From Terriglobus roseus (GTDB lineage: Bacteria; Acidobacteriota; Terriglobia; Terriglobales; Acidobacteriaceae): a DNA stretch of 64,000 bases. Below, in pieces: positions 8,811 through 17,071 of the stretch. Both the position numbers and the translations under genes were made by a program. The stretch spans positions 1,674,001-1,738,000 of the forward strand of contig NZ_FNSD01000001.1 of NCBI RefSeq assembly GCF_900105625.1, written 5' to 3'. The notes under the pieces were generated by a model. That model did not search any database. It worked only from the letters and a program-made list of their open reading frames with translations, and was not told the origin of the DNA. Position 1 is the first letter of the stretch. Each line of letters opens with the position of its first letter.

Positions 8811-9728
8811 ATGCCTAACGCCCAGCCTATCGACTGGATCGTCTTCCATGCGCTCCTGTTAGTCCTGTTGGGACTCGAAGTCCTGCTGCTTCACAAGACC
8901 ACGCCAGAGACCGCGCCGCGCCGCTCCTACGCTGCGACCGCGCTCTGGATCCTGGGCGCGATCGCCTTTGGCGGATGGGTCTACGTCCGCATGCACCCAC
9001 AGCTCGGCCAGGAATTCCTCGCGGGCTACGCGCTGGAAGAGTCGCTGTCGATCGATAATCTGTTCGTCTTCCTGCTGCTCTTCAAGAGCTTCCGCGTTGA
9101 GCCTGCGAAGCAGCGCCGCGTGCTCTTCTGGGGCATTCTCGGTGCGGTCATTCTGAGAGCCGGCTTCATCGTCGCGGGCGTGGAACTGCTGGCGAAGTTT
9201 GACTGGGTCACCTACATCTTCGCTGTCGTGCTCTTGATCGCAGCCGTGCGATTGGTTTTACCGGAAGATCACGAACACCCGAAGAAGCCTGGCTGGCAGA
9301 CATGGCTGGAGAAGCGCCAGCCCATCTCTCTTTCGCAGGACGCCTTCACGTCGGTCGAAAACGGCCGCCGCATTCCCACCGTGCTGATGCTGGCTCTAGT
9401 GGGCATCGCGTTTGCGGACTTCGTCTTTGCGCTCGACTCCATTCCCGCCGTCCTCTCGATCACGCGACACACATTCATCGCATACACATCGAACATCCTC
9501 GCGGTCATGGGACTGCGCTCGCTCTTCTTCGTGCTGACCCACGCGCTGGGCAAGCTGGCTTATCTACACTATGGTCTCGCCGCCGTGCTGGCCTTCGCCG
9601 CGGGCAAGATGCTTGCCGCACCATGGATCGACGTCACGCCAATGATCTCGCTCGTGGTGATCTTCGCGATTCTGGCCGTGACGATCGTGGTGTCGTTGCT
9701 GCTCGAACGCAAGCAGAAGACTGCATAG
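8811..9728 (+). CDS. TerC/Alx family integral membrane protein
   Basis: A 305-residue protein with about nine membrane segments. It has the TerC family signatures ALEESLSIDNLFVFLLLF and FADFVFALDSIPAVLSI, whose acidic residues within membrane helices are thought to bind divalent cations; family members export manganese or calcium or are linked to tellurite resistance. It stands alone between hairpin elements. The substrate is not determined by the sequence. Confidence 0.92.
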   Translation: MPNAQPIDWIVFHALLLVLLGLEVLLLHKTTPETAPRRSYAATALWILGAIAFGGWVYVRMHPQLGQEFLAGYALEESLSIDNLFVFLLLFKSFRVEPAKQRRVLFWGILGAVILRAGFIVAGVELLAKFDWVTYIFAVVLLIAAVRLVLPEDHEHPKKPGWQTWLEKRQPISLSQDAFTSVENGRRIPTVLMLALVGIAFADFVFALDSIPAVLSITRHTFIAYTSNILAVMGLRSLFFVLTHALGKLAYLHYGLAAVLAFAAGKMLAAPWIDVTPMISLVVIFAILAVTIVVSLLLERKQKTA

Positions 9729-9735
9729 ACGGGTG

Positions 9736-9772
9736 GCCCATTCTTTCGCGGCGTTATCGCGAATGGGTGGGC
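9736..9772. terminator. inverted repeat after the TerC gene
   Basis: CCCA and TTCGCG on the left pair with CGCGAA and TGGG on the right around a seven-base loop, starting eight bases past the TerC stop. It lacks a long T tract, so it may act as a weak terminator or be a repeat of the GGGTGGCCCATT type. The rest of 9773-9927 has no gene; it contains a GGGGCACCC motif like the one after tatC. Confidence 0.5.
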
Positions 9773-9927
9773 TGTGTATCCGGGAGTGCCATTGTCTTCC
9801 CGTGAATCCAATCCTGGGAACTGAGGGTCGCGCTTTGCACGATATCCACGCTTTGCTTCGCAAAGAACGGGGCACCCGGATTGGTGGGGCACTCTGACCG
9901 AACCCGGCAGGCCTGCGATAATCAGTT

Positions 9928-11052
9928 GTGAGCGAAATTCGCGTCGAAGCCGCATCGGCTAACTACTCCGTACATATTGGGCAAAACCTTTTGCCGTCTT
10001 TGGCCGCGCAATCGGTCGCGCTGGCGAAGAAAGTTTCGCGCGTCTTCATCATCACGTCGCCCGATATCGATAAGCTATGGGGCGAACCTGTCCGCCGCGG
10101 CTTTGACGCGCTTGCTGTGCCCTATAAGACACTTCTGATTCCCGCAGGAGAGCAGCACAAGCGTCTGTCGACCATCGAGCGCCTGCTGGAAGAACTGGCA
10201 GAAAACGGTGCCGACCGGGACGCGCTTCTGGTGGCTCTTGGCGGCGGCGTTCTGGGTGACATGACAGGCTTCCTCGCTGCCATCTACATGCGTGGTGTGG
10301 CATTTGTGCAAGCCCCGACAACACTGCTGTCGCAGGTGGATTCCTCCGTCGGCGGCAAGACCGGAGCGAACCTGAAGGCGGGCAAGAATCTTGTCGGTGC
10401 TTTTTACCATCCACTGGCTGTCTTCGCCGATCTGGACACGCTGAAGACGCTGCCTCCGCGCGAGCTGCACGCTGGTTTGCAGGAGTGTGTGAAGGCTGGC
10501 GTGATCCGCGACAGCGCGCTCTTTGACTACATGGAGAAGAACGTCGATCTGGTACGCAGCGGCGATCTCGCAGCCATCGCACATGTCGTGAATGCCAGTG
10601 TGCAGATGAAGGCAGACGTCGTCGCCGCGGACGAGCGCGAAAGCGGCCTGCGCATGATCCTGAACTTCGGCCACACCGTCGGACATGCGATTGAAGCGGC
10701 CACGCACTACAAGGGTCTGCTGCACGGCGAAGCGATCGGCTGGGGCATGATCGCTGCGGCCCGCCTGAGTGAAGCGCGCGGTGTCCTGAGCGAAGCCGAT
10801 GCGCAACGCATCATCGATCTGGTCTACGCTTATAGCGACCTGCCACGCTTCAACGTGACGGCAGAGCGCCTGGTGATGCTGACCGGCAGCGATAAGAAGA
10901 AGCGCAGCGGTACCCTGTCATTCATCGTGCCGACAGCAATCGGAAAGGTCGACATCGTCACCGACGTGACCGATGTCGAGCTCCAGGAAGCCGTCGAGCA
11001 GATGCTGGTGGAGATGCGCGCCCGTCCCATTCCGCCACCGGTGCTGCCGTGA
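9928..11052 (+). CDS. aroB: 3-dehydroquinate synthase
   Basis: AroB converts DAHP to 3-dehydroquinate in the shikimate pathway using NAD and zinc. The 374-residue product shows the NAD-binding ALGGGVLGDMTGF, the TTLLSQVDSSVGGKTG active-site loop, and zinc ligands in LQECVKAGVI, LNFGHTVGHAIE and LLHGEAIGWGM. It starts with GTG. It overlaps the next gene by four bases (GTGA), so the two are translationally coupled. The partner aroC is in another operon at 20070-21254. Confidence 0.97.
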   Translation: MSEIRVEAASANYSVHIGQNLLPSLAAQSVALAKKVSRVFIITSPDIDKLWGEPVRRGFDALAVPYKTLLIPAGEQHKRLSTIERLLEELAENGADRDALLVALGGGVLGDMTGFLAAIYMRGVAFVQAPTTLLSQVDSSVGGKTGANLKAGKNLVGAFYHPLAVFADLDTLKTLPPRELHAGLQECVKAGVIRDSALFDYMEKNVDLVRSGDLAAIAHVVNASVQMKADVVAADERESGLRMILNFGHTVGHAIEAATHYKGLLHGEAIGWGMIAAARLSEARGVLSEADAQRIIDLVYAYSDLPRFNVTAERLVMLTGSDKKKRSGTLSFIVPTAIGKVDIVTDVTDVELQEAVEQMLVEMRARPIPPPVLP

Positions 11053-11804
11053 GTACGTCAGGACCGACTCTGGGCGCGAGGCCCGAGGGCACCGCGAACA
11101 ACACAGAAGCGGCGGATGCCGTGCAGCGCATGTTCGACGAGATTGCACCGCAATACGACCGTGCAAACCACGTCCTGAGCATGGGGATGGATCGCGTCTG
11201 GTGGAATCGTGCCGCGCGCCGTTTTGACGCGACGCTGAAGCGGCCTGACGCGCGAGTGCTGGACCTTTGCTGCGGTACCGGTGACATGACGGCAGCCCTG
11301 CTGGCGCGGCGTCCTGCTGAGAATGCTCAGCCGCTACTCGCTGTGGACTTCTCGCACGAAATGATCGAACGCGGTCGCGAAAAGATGCGGGGGAAGGCCG
11401 TCGAATTCGTCGAAGACGATGCGCTGAATCTGCACATCGAGGACGGCTCGCTGGACTTGGTGGTCAGTGCCTTTGGCTTCCGCAATCTGGCGGACTACGC
11501 GGCAGGCCTGGCCGAAATACGGCGTGTCCTGAAGCCCGGCGGCGAAATCGGCATCTTGGACTTCAGCATGCCGCCCCCACCGCTGGACAGCGCCTATCGC
11601 CTGTACTTTCGGCATGTCTTGCCGCGCATCGGTGGCATGATCTCCGGCAGCACCTCGTCCTATGAATATCTGCCCGAAAGCGTCGAGCGCTTCCCGAAAC
11701 CGCAGGCCTTCTGCGGCATGATGCGCCAGGCGGGCTTTGCGGATGCGGCATGGAAGCCCTATCTCTTCGGCATCGCGGGACTGTGGAGCGCACGCGCCGT
11801 CTAG
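11049..11804 (+). CDS. menG: demethylmenaquinone methyltransferase (UbiE/MenG)
   Basis: The last step of menaquinone synthesis is C-methylation of demethylmenaquinone with S-adenosylmethionine. The protein has VQRMFDEIAPQYDRANHVLS, the SAM-binding DLCCGTGDMT, DLVVSAFGFRNL, and the YEYLPESVERFP segment characteristic of UbiE/MenG. Acidobacteriota use menaquinone, so menG is the better name. Pairing with aroB makes sense because chorismate feeds menaquinone synthesis. Confidence 0.94.
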   Translation: MSTSGPTLGARPEGTANNTEAADAVQRMFDEIAPQYDRANHVLSMGMDRVWWNRAARRFDATLKRPDARVLDLCCGTGDMTAALLARRPAENAQPLLAVDFSHEMIERGREKMRGKAVEFVEDDALNLHIEDGSLDLVVSAFGFRNLADYAAGLAEIRRVLKPGGEIGILDFSMPPPPLDSAYRLYFRHVLPRIGGMISGSTSSYEYLPESVERFPKPQAFCGMMRQAGFADAAWKPYLFGIAGLWSARAV

Positions 11805-11928
11805 GTGCATCGCGGGGTGTTGGTCGTACATCTAAATGCGGTATAACACCTGACGATGAGTAGTCGGATGGACCCGCCGGCTGTGTAACCGAAACAGCAT
11901 CTGAACGATCCCAACAGGAGTCACCACC

Positions 11929-12975
11929 ATGCCCCAGGCATCCGGATACGCCGCTCAGTCGGCGAAGGCACCGCTCGCGCCCTTTAGCTTTGAACGCCGC
12001 GAACCGCGCGAGCACGACGTCAACATCGAGATCAAATTCTGCGGCATCTGCCACAGCGACATTCACCAGGCACGTGACGAATGGGGCGGCAGCATCTTCC
12101 CCATGGTTCCGGGCCACGAGATCGCCGGCATCGTCACCTCCGTCGGCAGTGGCGTCACCAAGTTCAAGGTAGGCGACAAGGTTGGTGTGGGCTGCTTCGT
12201 CGATAGCTGTCGCCAGTGCGCGGAGTGCGTGAAGGGCGAGGATAACTACTGCCTCGTCGGCATGAATGCCACCTACAACGGTCGCGAGAAGGATGGCACG
12301 CCAACGTACGGCGGTTACTCCGACCACATCGTCGTCGATGAGAATTACGTCCTCAGCATCCCGGACAATCTGCCGCTCGATGCCGCTGCACCGCTGCTGT
12401 GTGCTGGCATCACGCTGTACAGCCCGCTGAAGCACTGGAATGCAGGCCCCGGCAAGAAGGTCGGCATCGTCGGCCTTGGCGGTCTTGGCCACATGGGTGT
12501 GAAGCTCTCGCACGCACTCGGTGCGCAGACGGTCGTTCTGAGCCAGAGCATGAAGAAGGCAGACGACGCCAAGCGCCTGGGCGCGGACGAGTTCTATGCC
12601 ATGAGCGATCCGGAGACGGCGAAAAAGCTCGCAGGTAGCTTCGACCTGATCATCAGCACCGTTGGCGTGGCGATGGACTTCGGTCCTTACCTCGCCATGC
12701 TGAAGAAGGACGGTGCGATGGTCCTGGTGGGCGCTCCGGAAGACAGTTCCACGCTTAACTCCTTCTCGCTGATCGTTGGCCGCAAGTCGCTCGCCGGATC
12801 GATGATCGGTTCCATCAAGGAGACCCAGGAGATGCTGGATTTCTGCGGCGAGAAGAACATCGTCTCGGACATCGAGATCACACCGATCGACAAGGTGAAC
12901 GAAGCCTACGAACGCATGCTGAAGAGCGATGTGCGCTATCGCTTCGTCATCGACCTGTCCACGTTGAAGGCGTAA
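11929..12975 (+). CDS. zinc-dependent NAD(P) alcohol dehydrogenase, YahK/cinnamyl type
   Basis: A 348-residue medium-chain dehydrogenase. Catalytic zinc ligands are in [10 protein letters not shown] and VPGHEIAG; structural zinc cysteines are in [15 protein letters not shown]. The nucleotide-binding loop is [13 protein letters not shown]. Close relatives reduce aldehydes to alcohols with NADPH. CAGGAG at 11914-11919 precedes the ATG. The gene is monocistronic and ends in a strong terminator. Confidence 0.92.
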   Translation: MPQASGYAAQSAKAPLAPFSFERREPREHDVNIEIKFCGICHSDIHQARDEWGGSIFPMVPGHEIAGIVTSVGSGVTKFKVGDKVGVGCFVDSCRQCAECVKGEDNYCLVGMNATYNGREKDGTPTYGGYSDHIVVDENYVLSIPDNLPLDAAAPLLCAGITLYSPLKHWNAGPGKKVGIVGLGGLGHMGVKLSHALGAQTVVLSQSMKKADDAKRLGADEFYAMSDPETAKKLAGSFDLIISTVGVAMDFGPYLAMLKKDGAMVLVGAPEDSSTLNSFSLIVGRKSLAGSMIGSIKETQEMLDFCGEKNIVSDIEITPIDKVNEAYERMLKSDVRYRFVIDLSTLKA

Positions 12976-12990
12976 CTCAACTTAGCAACC

Positions 12991-13020
12991 ACAGAGGCCG
13001 CATGCGGCCTCTGTCCTTTT
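12991..13020 (+). terminator. Rho-independent terminator of the alcohol dehydrogenase gene
   Basis: A perfect 24-base palindrome (12991-13014) folds into a GC-rich hairpin and is followed by CCTTTT, 16 bases past the stop codon. Confidence 0.85.
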
Positions 13021-13035
13021 GGAACTTACAAGAGA

Positions 13036-13186
13036 CCTGTCATCCTGAGCGAAACGAAGCAGAGCGTAGTGCAGTCAAAGGACCTGCATTCTGTCAGTGA
13101 CATCGCAAAGGTGCGCTGAAAACGGCCACATTTTCTCATAGCGAGCAATGCAGGACCTTCGACCACACTGCGCTTCAGGATGACAG
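13036..13186. repeat. long imperfect inverted repeat, acidobacterial intergenic type
   Basis: The left end CCTGTCATCCTGAGCG (13036-13051) and the right end CGCTTCAGGATGACAG (13171-13186) are near complements, and GGACCTGCA (13081-13089) recurs inverted as TGCAGGACC (13149-13157). The 150-base element fills the gap between convergent genes. I recall the 'gtcatcctgagcga...ggacctgc' pattern from many intergenic regions of Terriglobia genomes; copy number cannot be tested here. Confidence 0.65.
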
Positions 13187-13201
13187 CAGTGGAGTCTTGC
13201 G

Positions 13202-14161
13202 CTACGAGTTCAAGACCTTCCTTTCATAGTCCAACTCACGCCGCGTTTCAGCGATCACGTCACGGCCATCCGCGCCAACATACTCGAGTTCATAGAACGC
13301 TGGTATGGGCCATTTGTTATCGCGGATCAATTGCAACACTGCTTTGGTCGGTGCAACACCCTCGCCGAAAGGCACGCTGGCGCCTGCGTTTGCCTTGCGA
13401 TCATGCACGTGAATGTTTGTGATATTTGCGTGCTGCTCCTTGAGAAACGCAACGGCATCAAAGCCTGCCGAAGCGAAGTGCGCAACATCAAGATTGATGC
13501 GGTAGTACGGCGAGAGCGCAAGCACGGTCCGGAAACTCTCGGGCGTGGTGATCTGGTCCGGATCCTCTTTGTCCGCGTGGCCATGAAAGGCGATGCGCAT
13601 ACCGTGCTTTGCAGCAAACGGCACCAGTCGCTTCGCGTCGGAGATCCGGCTGGACGCGGTGATCAGGTTCACCTTGAGCGCCTTTGCAGCCGCAAAACCG
13701 TACTCAATCTCCGCATCGTTCATCGTCGGTTCAAAGCTGTAGTTGAAGGCGAACAGGCGAACATTAGCGCTGGCGAAAGCATTGGCAATCTGCTGGAAAT
13801 ATCCCTGCGGCGGGCTGGTACGCCATGCCCGAAGCGCCATTCGCTTGGCAGCAATCTCGTCGTGGGAGGGCTTCGCTGGGGTTCCCTTCTCCACGTTTGG
13901 CAGCCACGCTCTCCAGTAGCCGTCTGCGAGCGGGAATGGCTCGATCTGCGGCGCCCACAACTCGCACAGGTCGACCCCAAGTGTCTTCATGGCGGTTGCC
14001 ATCTCTTCAGCCGCTGCAACACCGCCCGTGCGCAGTTGATGGAAGGTAAAGCTCTGCAGGCCAAGCTGCACGCCGTGCGCCTGGAGTGCCTGCGTGGGTA
14101 AAGCGGTTGAAGCAAGCGCTGCAGCAAGCGCCCCGGTGAACTGTCGCCGATTCAGAACCAT
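13202..14161 (-). CDS. Tat-exported sugar phosphate isomerase/epimerase-like TIM-barrel protein
   Basis: The N-terminus NRRQFTGALAAALASTALP is a twin-arginine signal followed by a hydrophobic segment, predicting export in folded form. The mature part resembles the xylose-isomerase-like TIM barrel: IAFHGHADKED, INLDVAHFASAG and NIHVHDRK supply the histidine and acidic residues that usually bind a divalent metal. Family members isomerise or epimerise sugars; the substrate is unknown. An exported version suggests periplasmic carbohydrate processing. Confidence 0.82.
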   Translation of the reverse strand: MVLNRRQFTGALAAALASTALPTQALQAHGVQLGLQSFTFHQLRTGGVAAAEEMATAMKTLGVDLCELWAPQIEPFPLADGYWRAWLPNVEKGTPAKPSHDEIAAKRMALRAWRTSPPQGYFQQIANAFASANVRLFAFNYSFEPTMNDAEIEYGFAAAKALKVNLITASSRISDAKRLVPFAAKHGMRIAFHGHADKEDPDQITTPESFRTVLALSPYYRINLDVAHFASAGFDAVAFLKEQHANITNIHVHDRKANAGASVPFGEGVAPTKAVLQLIRDNKWPIPAFYELEYVGADGRDVIAETRRELDYERKVLNS

Positions 14162-14264
14162 GGATCTATCCCTCCCTGCGGCGCTGATGCTCCAGCGGCA
14201 ATCGCAGCCATCCTACCGTAGACCGTGTCGCACTGTGCGGGCGCGTGTAGGCTAAGGATTCGGC

Positions 14265-15737
14265 ATGCCAGACCCAATGCAGAACGCGCACCCGCAAAGT
14301 ACCCGCGAGCCAGACGGCGCGATCCACGCGGAGTCGCTGACGAAACAGTCCGCGGCGCTTACCAGCGTACTGGCTGCCAGCGGCATCACGCTGCTTAAGG
14401 TCATCACGGGCCTGTCCACCGGATCGCTCGGCATGCTGAGTGAGGCGGCACATTCCACCATCGATCTGATGGCGTCCGGACTGACGCTCTTCAGCGTGCG
14501 CGTCTCCGATCTGCCACCGGACGACGACCACACCTACGGTCATGGCCGCGTGGAAAGCCTGTCTGCGTTTGTAGAGACTGTGCTGATGCTCGGCTCGTCG
14601 ATCTGGATCATCTTTGAGGCCGTGCGCCGCGTCCTGCGCTTCCATCGCGGCGAGGCCCTGGGCCTGCATGCATCGATCTGGCCCGTGCTAGTGCTGCTGC
14701 TGTCCATCGCCGTGGACTACACGCGATCCCGTCACCTGGCCCGCGTGGCGCACATGGTGCACTCGCAGGCTCTGCAGGCAGAAGCGCTGCACTTCGGCAC
14801 AGACATCTGGTCCAGCGCCGCGGTCCTGATCGGCCTCGCAGCTTCGTTTGCAGGCCAGCGGTTTCACATCCGCGTGCTTGAACTGGCCGATCCTGCAGCG
14901 GCGCTGCTGGTGTCTTGCATCATTCTGAAGGTGACCTATCAGCTCGCGCACGAGACGGTGAACGCGTTGCTGGATGCGACAACCCCGGAGATGCGGCGCG
15001 AGTTGACCGAGGCCATTCGAGGGGTCAACGGCGTGCTGTTTGTCGAAGACCTGCGTATGCGCCGGGCGGGCGCGCGCTACTTTGCGGACGTTGCCATTGG
15101 CATGCAGCGCAACACGACCTTTCAACGCTCCGAACAGATCGTGATGGCAGCCACGGAAGCGGTACAAGGAGTAATGCCGGGAACCGACGTCGTCGTGCGC
15201 ACCGTGCCTGTCGCCAGCAGTGAAGAGAGTGTCTTCGACCGTGTCCGTGCTGTCGCGCAGCGGGCGAACCTGGGCATTCACGACGTGACCGTGCAGCAGA
15301 TGGACGGCGGCCTGGGCGTGGAGCTTCACCTGGAGTTACCAGAGCATATGCCGCTGCGTGAGGCGCACGAGACGGTGACGCATATCGAAGCCGACATGAA
15401 GCGCGAGGTGCCGGAGATTCGCTCGGTCATCACGCACATCGAGGCAGAGGAAAGCACCATTGAACCCGCCGTGCGGCTGCAGAACGACCGCGTGCTGGAG
15501 GATGAGGTACGGCGCGCGGCCGAGGCCTTCCCGGAGATCGAAGACGTCCACAACATCGTCGCCATGCGCACCGGTGAGCATCTCCAGATGAGCTGCCACT
15601 GCAGCATGCCGGATGACCTGCCCATGGGCGCCGTGCACCGCATCATCTCGCAGATGGAGGCAAACTTCCTGCGAGAAAGGCCCGAAGTGGACCGCCTGTT
15701 GATCCATCCGGAGCCAGTAACGGATAACGATCGCTGA
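14265..15737 (+). CDS. cation diffusion facilitator with three tandem C-terminal domains
   Basis: The first 215 residues are the six-helix CDF transporter, with HxxxD metal sites in SEAAHSTIDLM and EALHFGTDIWSS and the DHTYGHGRVE loop. CDF proteins export Zn, Fe, Mn or Co using the proton gradient. The usual cytoplasmic dimerisation domain is about 80 residues. Here the tail is about 275 residues and reads as three such domains in series, beginning near EMRRELTEAIRGV, FDRVRAVAQRANL and EDEVRRAAEAFPEI. Metal specificity cannot be called. Confidence 0.88.
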   Translation: MPDPMQNAHPQSTREPDGAIHAESLTKQSAALTSVLAASGITLLKVITGLSTGSLGMLSEAAHSTIDLMASGLTLFSVRVSDLPPDDDHTYGHGRVESLSAFVETVLMLGSSIWIIFEAVRRVLRFHRGEALGLHASIWPVLVLLLSIAVDYTRSRHLARVAHMVHSQALQAEALHFGTDIWSSAAVLIGLAASFAGQRFHIRVLELADPAAALLVSCIILKVTYQLAHETVNALLDATTPEMRRELTEAIRGVNGVLFVEDLRMRRAGARYFADVAIGMQRNTTFQRSEQIVMAATEAVQGVMPGTDVVVRTVPVASSEESVFDRVRAVAQRANLGIHDVTVQQMDGGLGVELHLELPEHMPLREAHETVTHIEADMKREVPEIRSVITHIEAEESTIEPAVRLQNDRVLEDEVRRAAEAFPEIEDVHNIVAMRTGEHLQMSCHCSMPDDLPMGAVHRIISQMEANFLRERPEVDRLLIHPEPVTDNDR

Positions 15738-15808
15738 TGGAAGTCCGCCAGAATCGACAACCGGCGGTTGCGTGCGCGCGTCCTATGCGGTCGGTAAGAT
15801 AACTCACA

Positions 15809-16759
15809 GTGAAGATCCGCGTTCGCTATCGCAACAACTCCAGCGAGGTAACGGCTGGCGCCGCTCGCGCCTTCCGCATCAGCATGACGCTGCTGGCCAT
15901 GACGGCAGTCGCCCTGCTCTCTGCGCTCATCACAATGCGACTGGCGATCCATACCGGCGAGGTCGAGGTTCCCAGCCTCAGCGGTCTGACGGTGGAAGAG
16001 GCTGCAGACAAGACCTCAAGCGCGCAACTAAATCTGACTGTCGAAAATCGCTTCTACTCCACCACCGTGCCCGCGGGTCGCGTTCTGTCGCAGTCGCCCG
16101 CGGCCGGCGCCAGCGTGCGTAAGGGCTGGCACATGCGCATCACAGAGAGCATGGGACCGCAACGCGTTGCGATCCCGGATACCGTCGGTCTGAACGAGCG
16201 GGATGCGGCCATGGCGATTCGCCGCGCATCGCTGGACCTTGGCGAGATCGCTCACCTTCCCTCGCCCGGCCCCGCCGACATCGTTCTGGCGCAGACACCA
16301 CCCGCAAACGCGGAGGGCGTCGATAAACCCGAGGTGAGCCTGCTGCTGAGCCAACCCGAGAGCGCCTCACCCCGCGCTTACGTGATGCCGAACCTGGTCG
16401 GGATGAGCTATACCGCAGCCAGTGCAAAGATGCGTGAGTTGGACCTGCGTATCTACGCCATCGTTCCGCAGCCGATTCCTGTCGCAGTGGACCCGACCGC
16501 ACCCGCAGGAGCGCCGCCACCACCTCCTGTCGCGACTCTGCCCGCCGGCGTCGTGCTCTCGCAGACGCCGGCCGCCGGCATGCGCGTCAGTGCCGCCGAT
16601 ACCGCCCGAGTGAAGATGAGTGCCGCAGCAGTGGCCAATCCAGCCCCGACCGCGGCTCCCTCGACGATACCCACGGCTCCCGTGAACGGGACCAGCGCTC
16701 CAAAACCGCCAGCGCCCGTCGTAAGGCAAATCGCCCCGATCTCGACACCGTCTCGATAG
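15809..16759 (+). CDS. PASTA-repeat membrane protein
   Basis: A cytoplasmic stub of about 25 residues is followed by one membrane helix (MTLLAMTAVALLSALITM) and three PASTA domains, recognisable by VPSLSGLTVEEA, IPDTVGLNERDA and MPNLVGMSYTAA, each ending in a LSQ/AQ(S/T)P turn. PASTA domains bind peptidoglycan fragments in serine/threonine kinases and penicillin-binding proteins, but no kinase or transpeptidase is attached here. The C-terminus is a proline/alanine-rich tail. GTG start. Confidence 0.85.
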   Translation: MKIRVRYRNNSSEVTAGAARAFRISMTLLAMTAVALLSALITMRLAIHTGEVEVPSLSGLTVEEAADKTSSAQLNLTVENRFYSTTVPAGRVLSQSPAAGASVRKGWHMRITESMGPQRVAIPDTVGLNERDAAMAIRRASLDLGEIAHLPSPGPADIVLAQTPPANAEGVDKPEVSLLLSQPESASPRAYVMPNLVGMSYTAASAKMRELDLRIYAIVPQPIPVAVDPTAPAGAPPPPPVATLPAGVVLSQTPAAGMRVSAADTARVKMSAAAVANPAPTAAPSTIPTAPVNGTSAPKPPAPVVRQIAPISTPSR

Positions 16760-17071
16760 ATCCTCCGCGCCGCGGCTTTCTAAGAAGCAGAAGCAGTCAG
16801 CGAGACGCTACGGATCATGAAGTGAACGGCCCCCGAGGAAGCATGAATCGTGAGGACGCAGTCCCAAAGGACAGCACATGTCGTAACGAAACGGCTTCAA
16901 GGAAATCACGGATCGCAAAGACAGGGCTTCAGCCATATTGCATGTGGCGTGAAGCTTGGCCGGCTTTAGCCGCTGAGGTACGCCTGAGTCAAGTTGTGGG
17001 TCCCAAAGCTAACCTCAGGGACGGAAGCCCAACTTGATGGAAGTCGTGCCATCAAGCGAGTCTTCGACCAC
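16760..17071. other. gene-free region with inverted repeats between convergent genes
   Basis: This 312-base gap separates the PASTA gene and rsmB, which converge. It holds an inverted repeat TCAAGTT...AACTTGA (16989-17037) with GGG/CCC inside it, and a small TGATGG/CCATCA hairpin at 17035-17054. The GGGCTTCAGCC...GGCTTTAGCC stretch at 16925-16976 looks like another intergenic repeat. No credible gene is seen; a 71-residue open frame at 16822-17037 has no family features. Confidence 0.55.

Noticed and set aside
13331-14101. 256-residue plus-strand open frame
   Set aside because: Antisense to the Tat-exported TIM-barrel gene; no recognisable domain.
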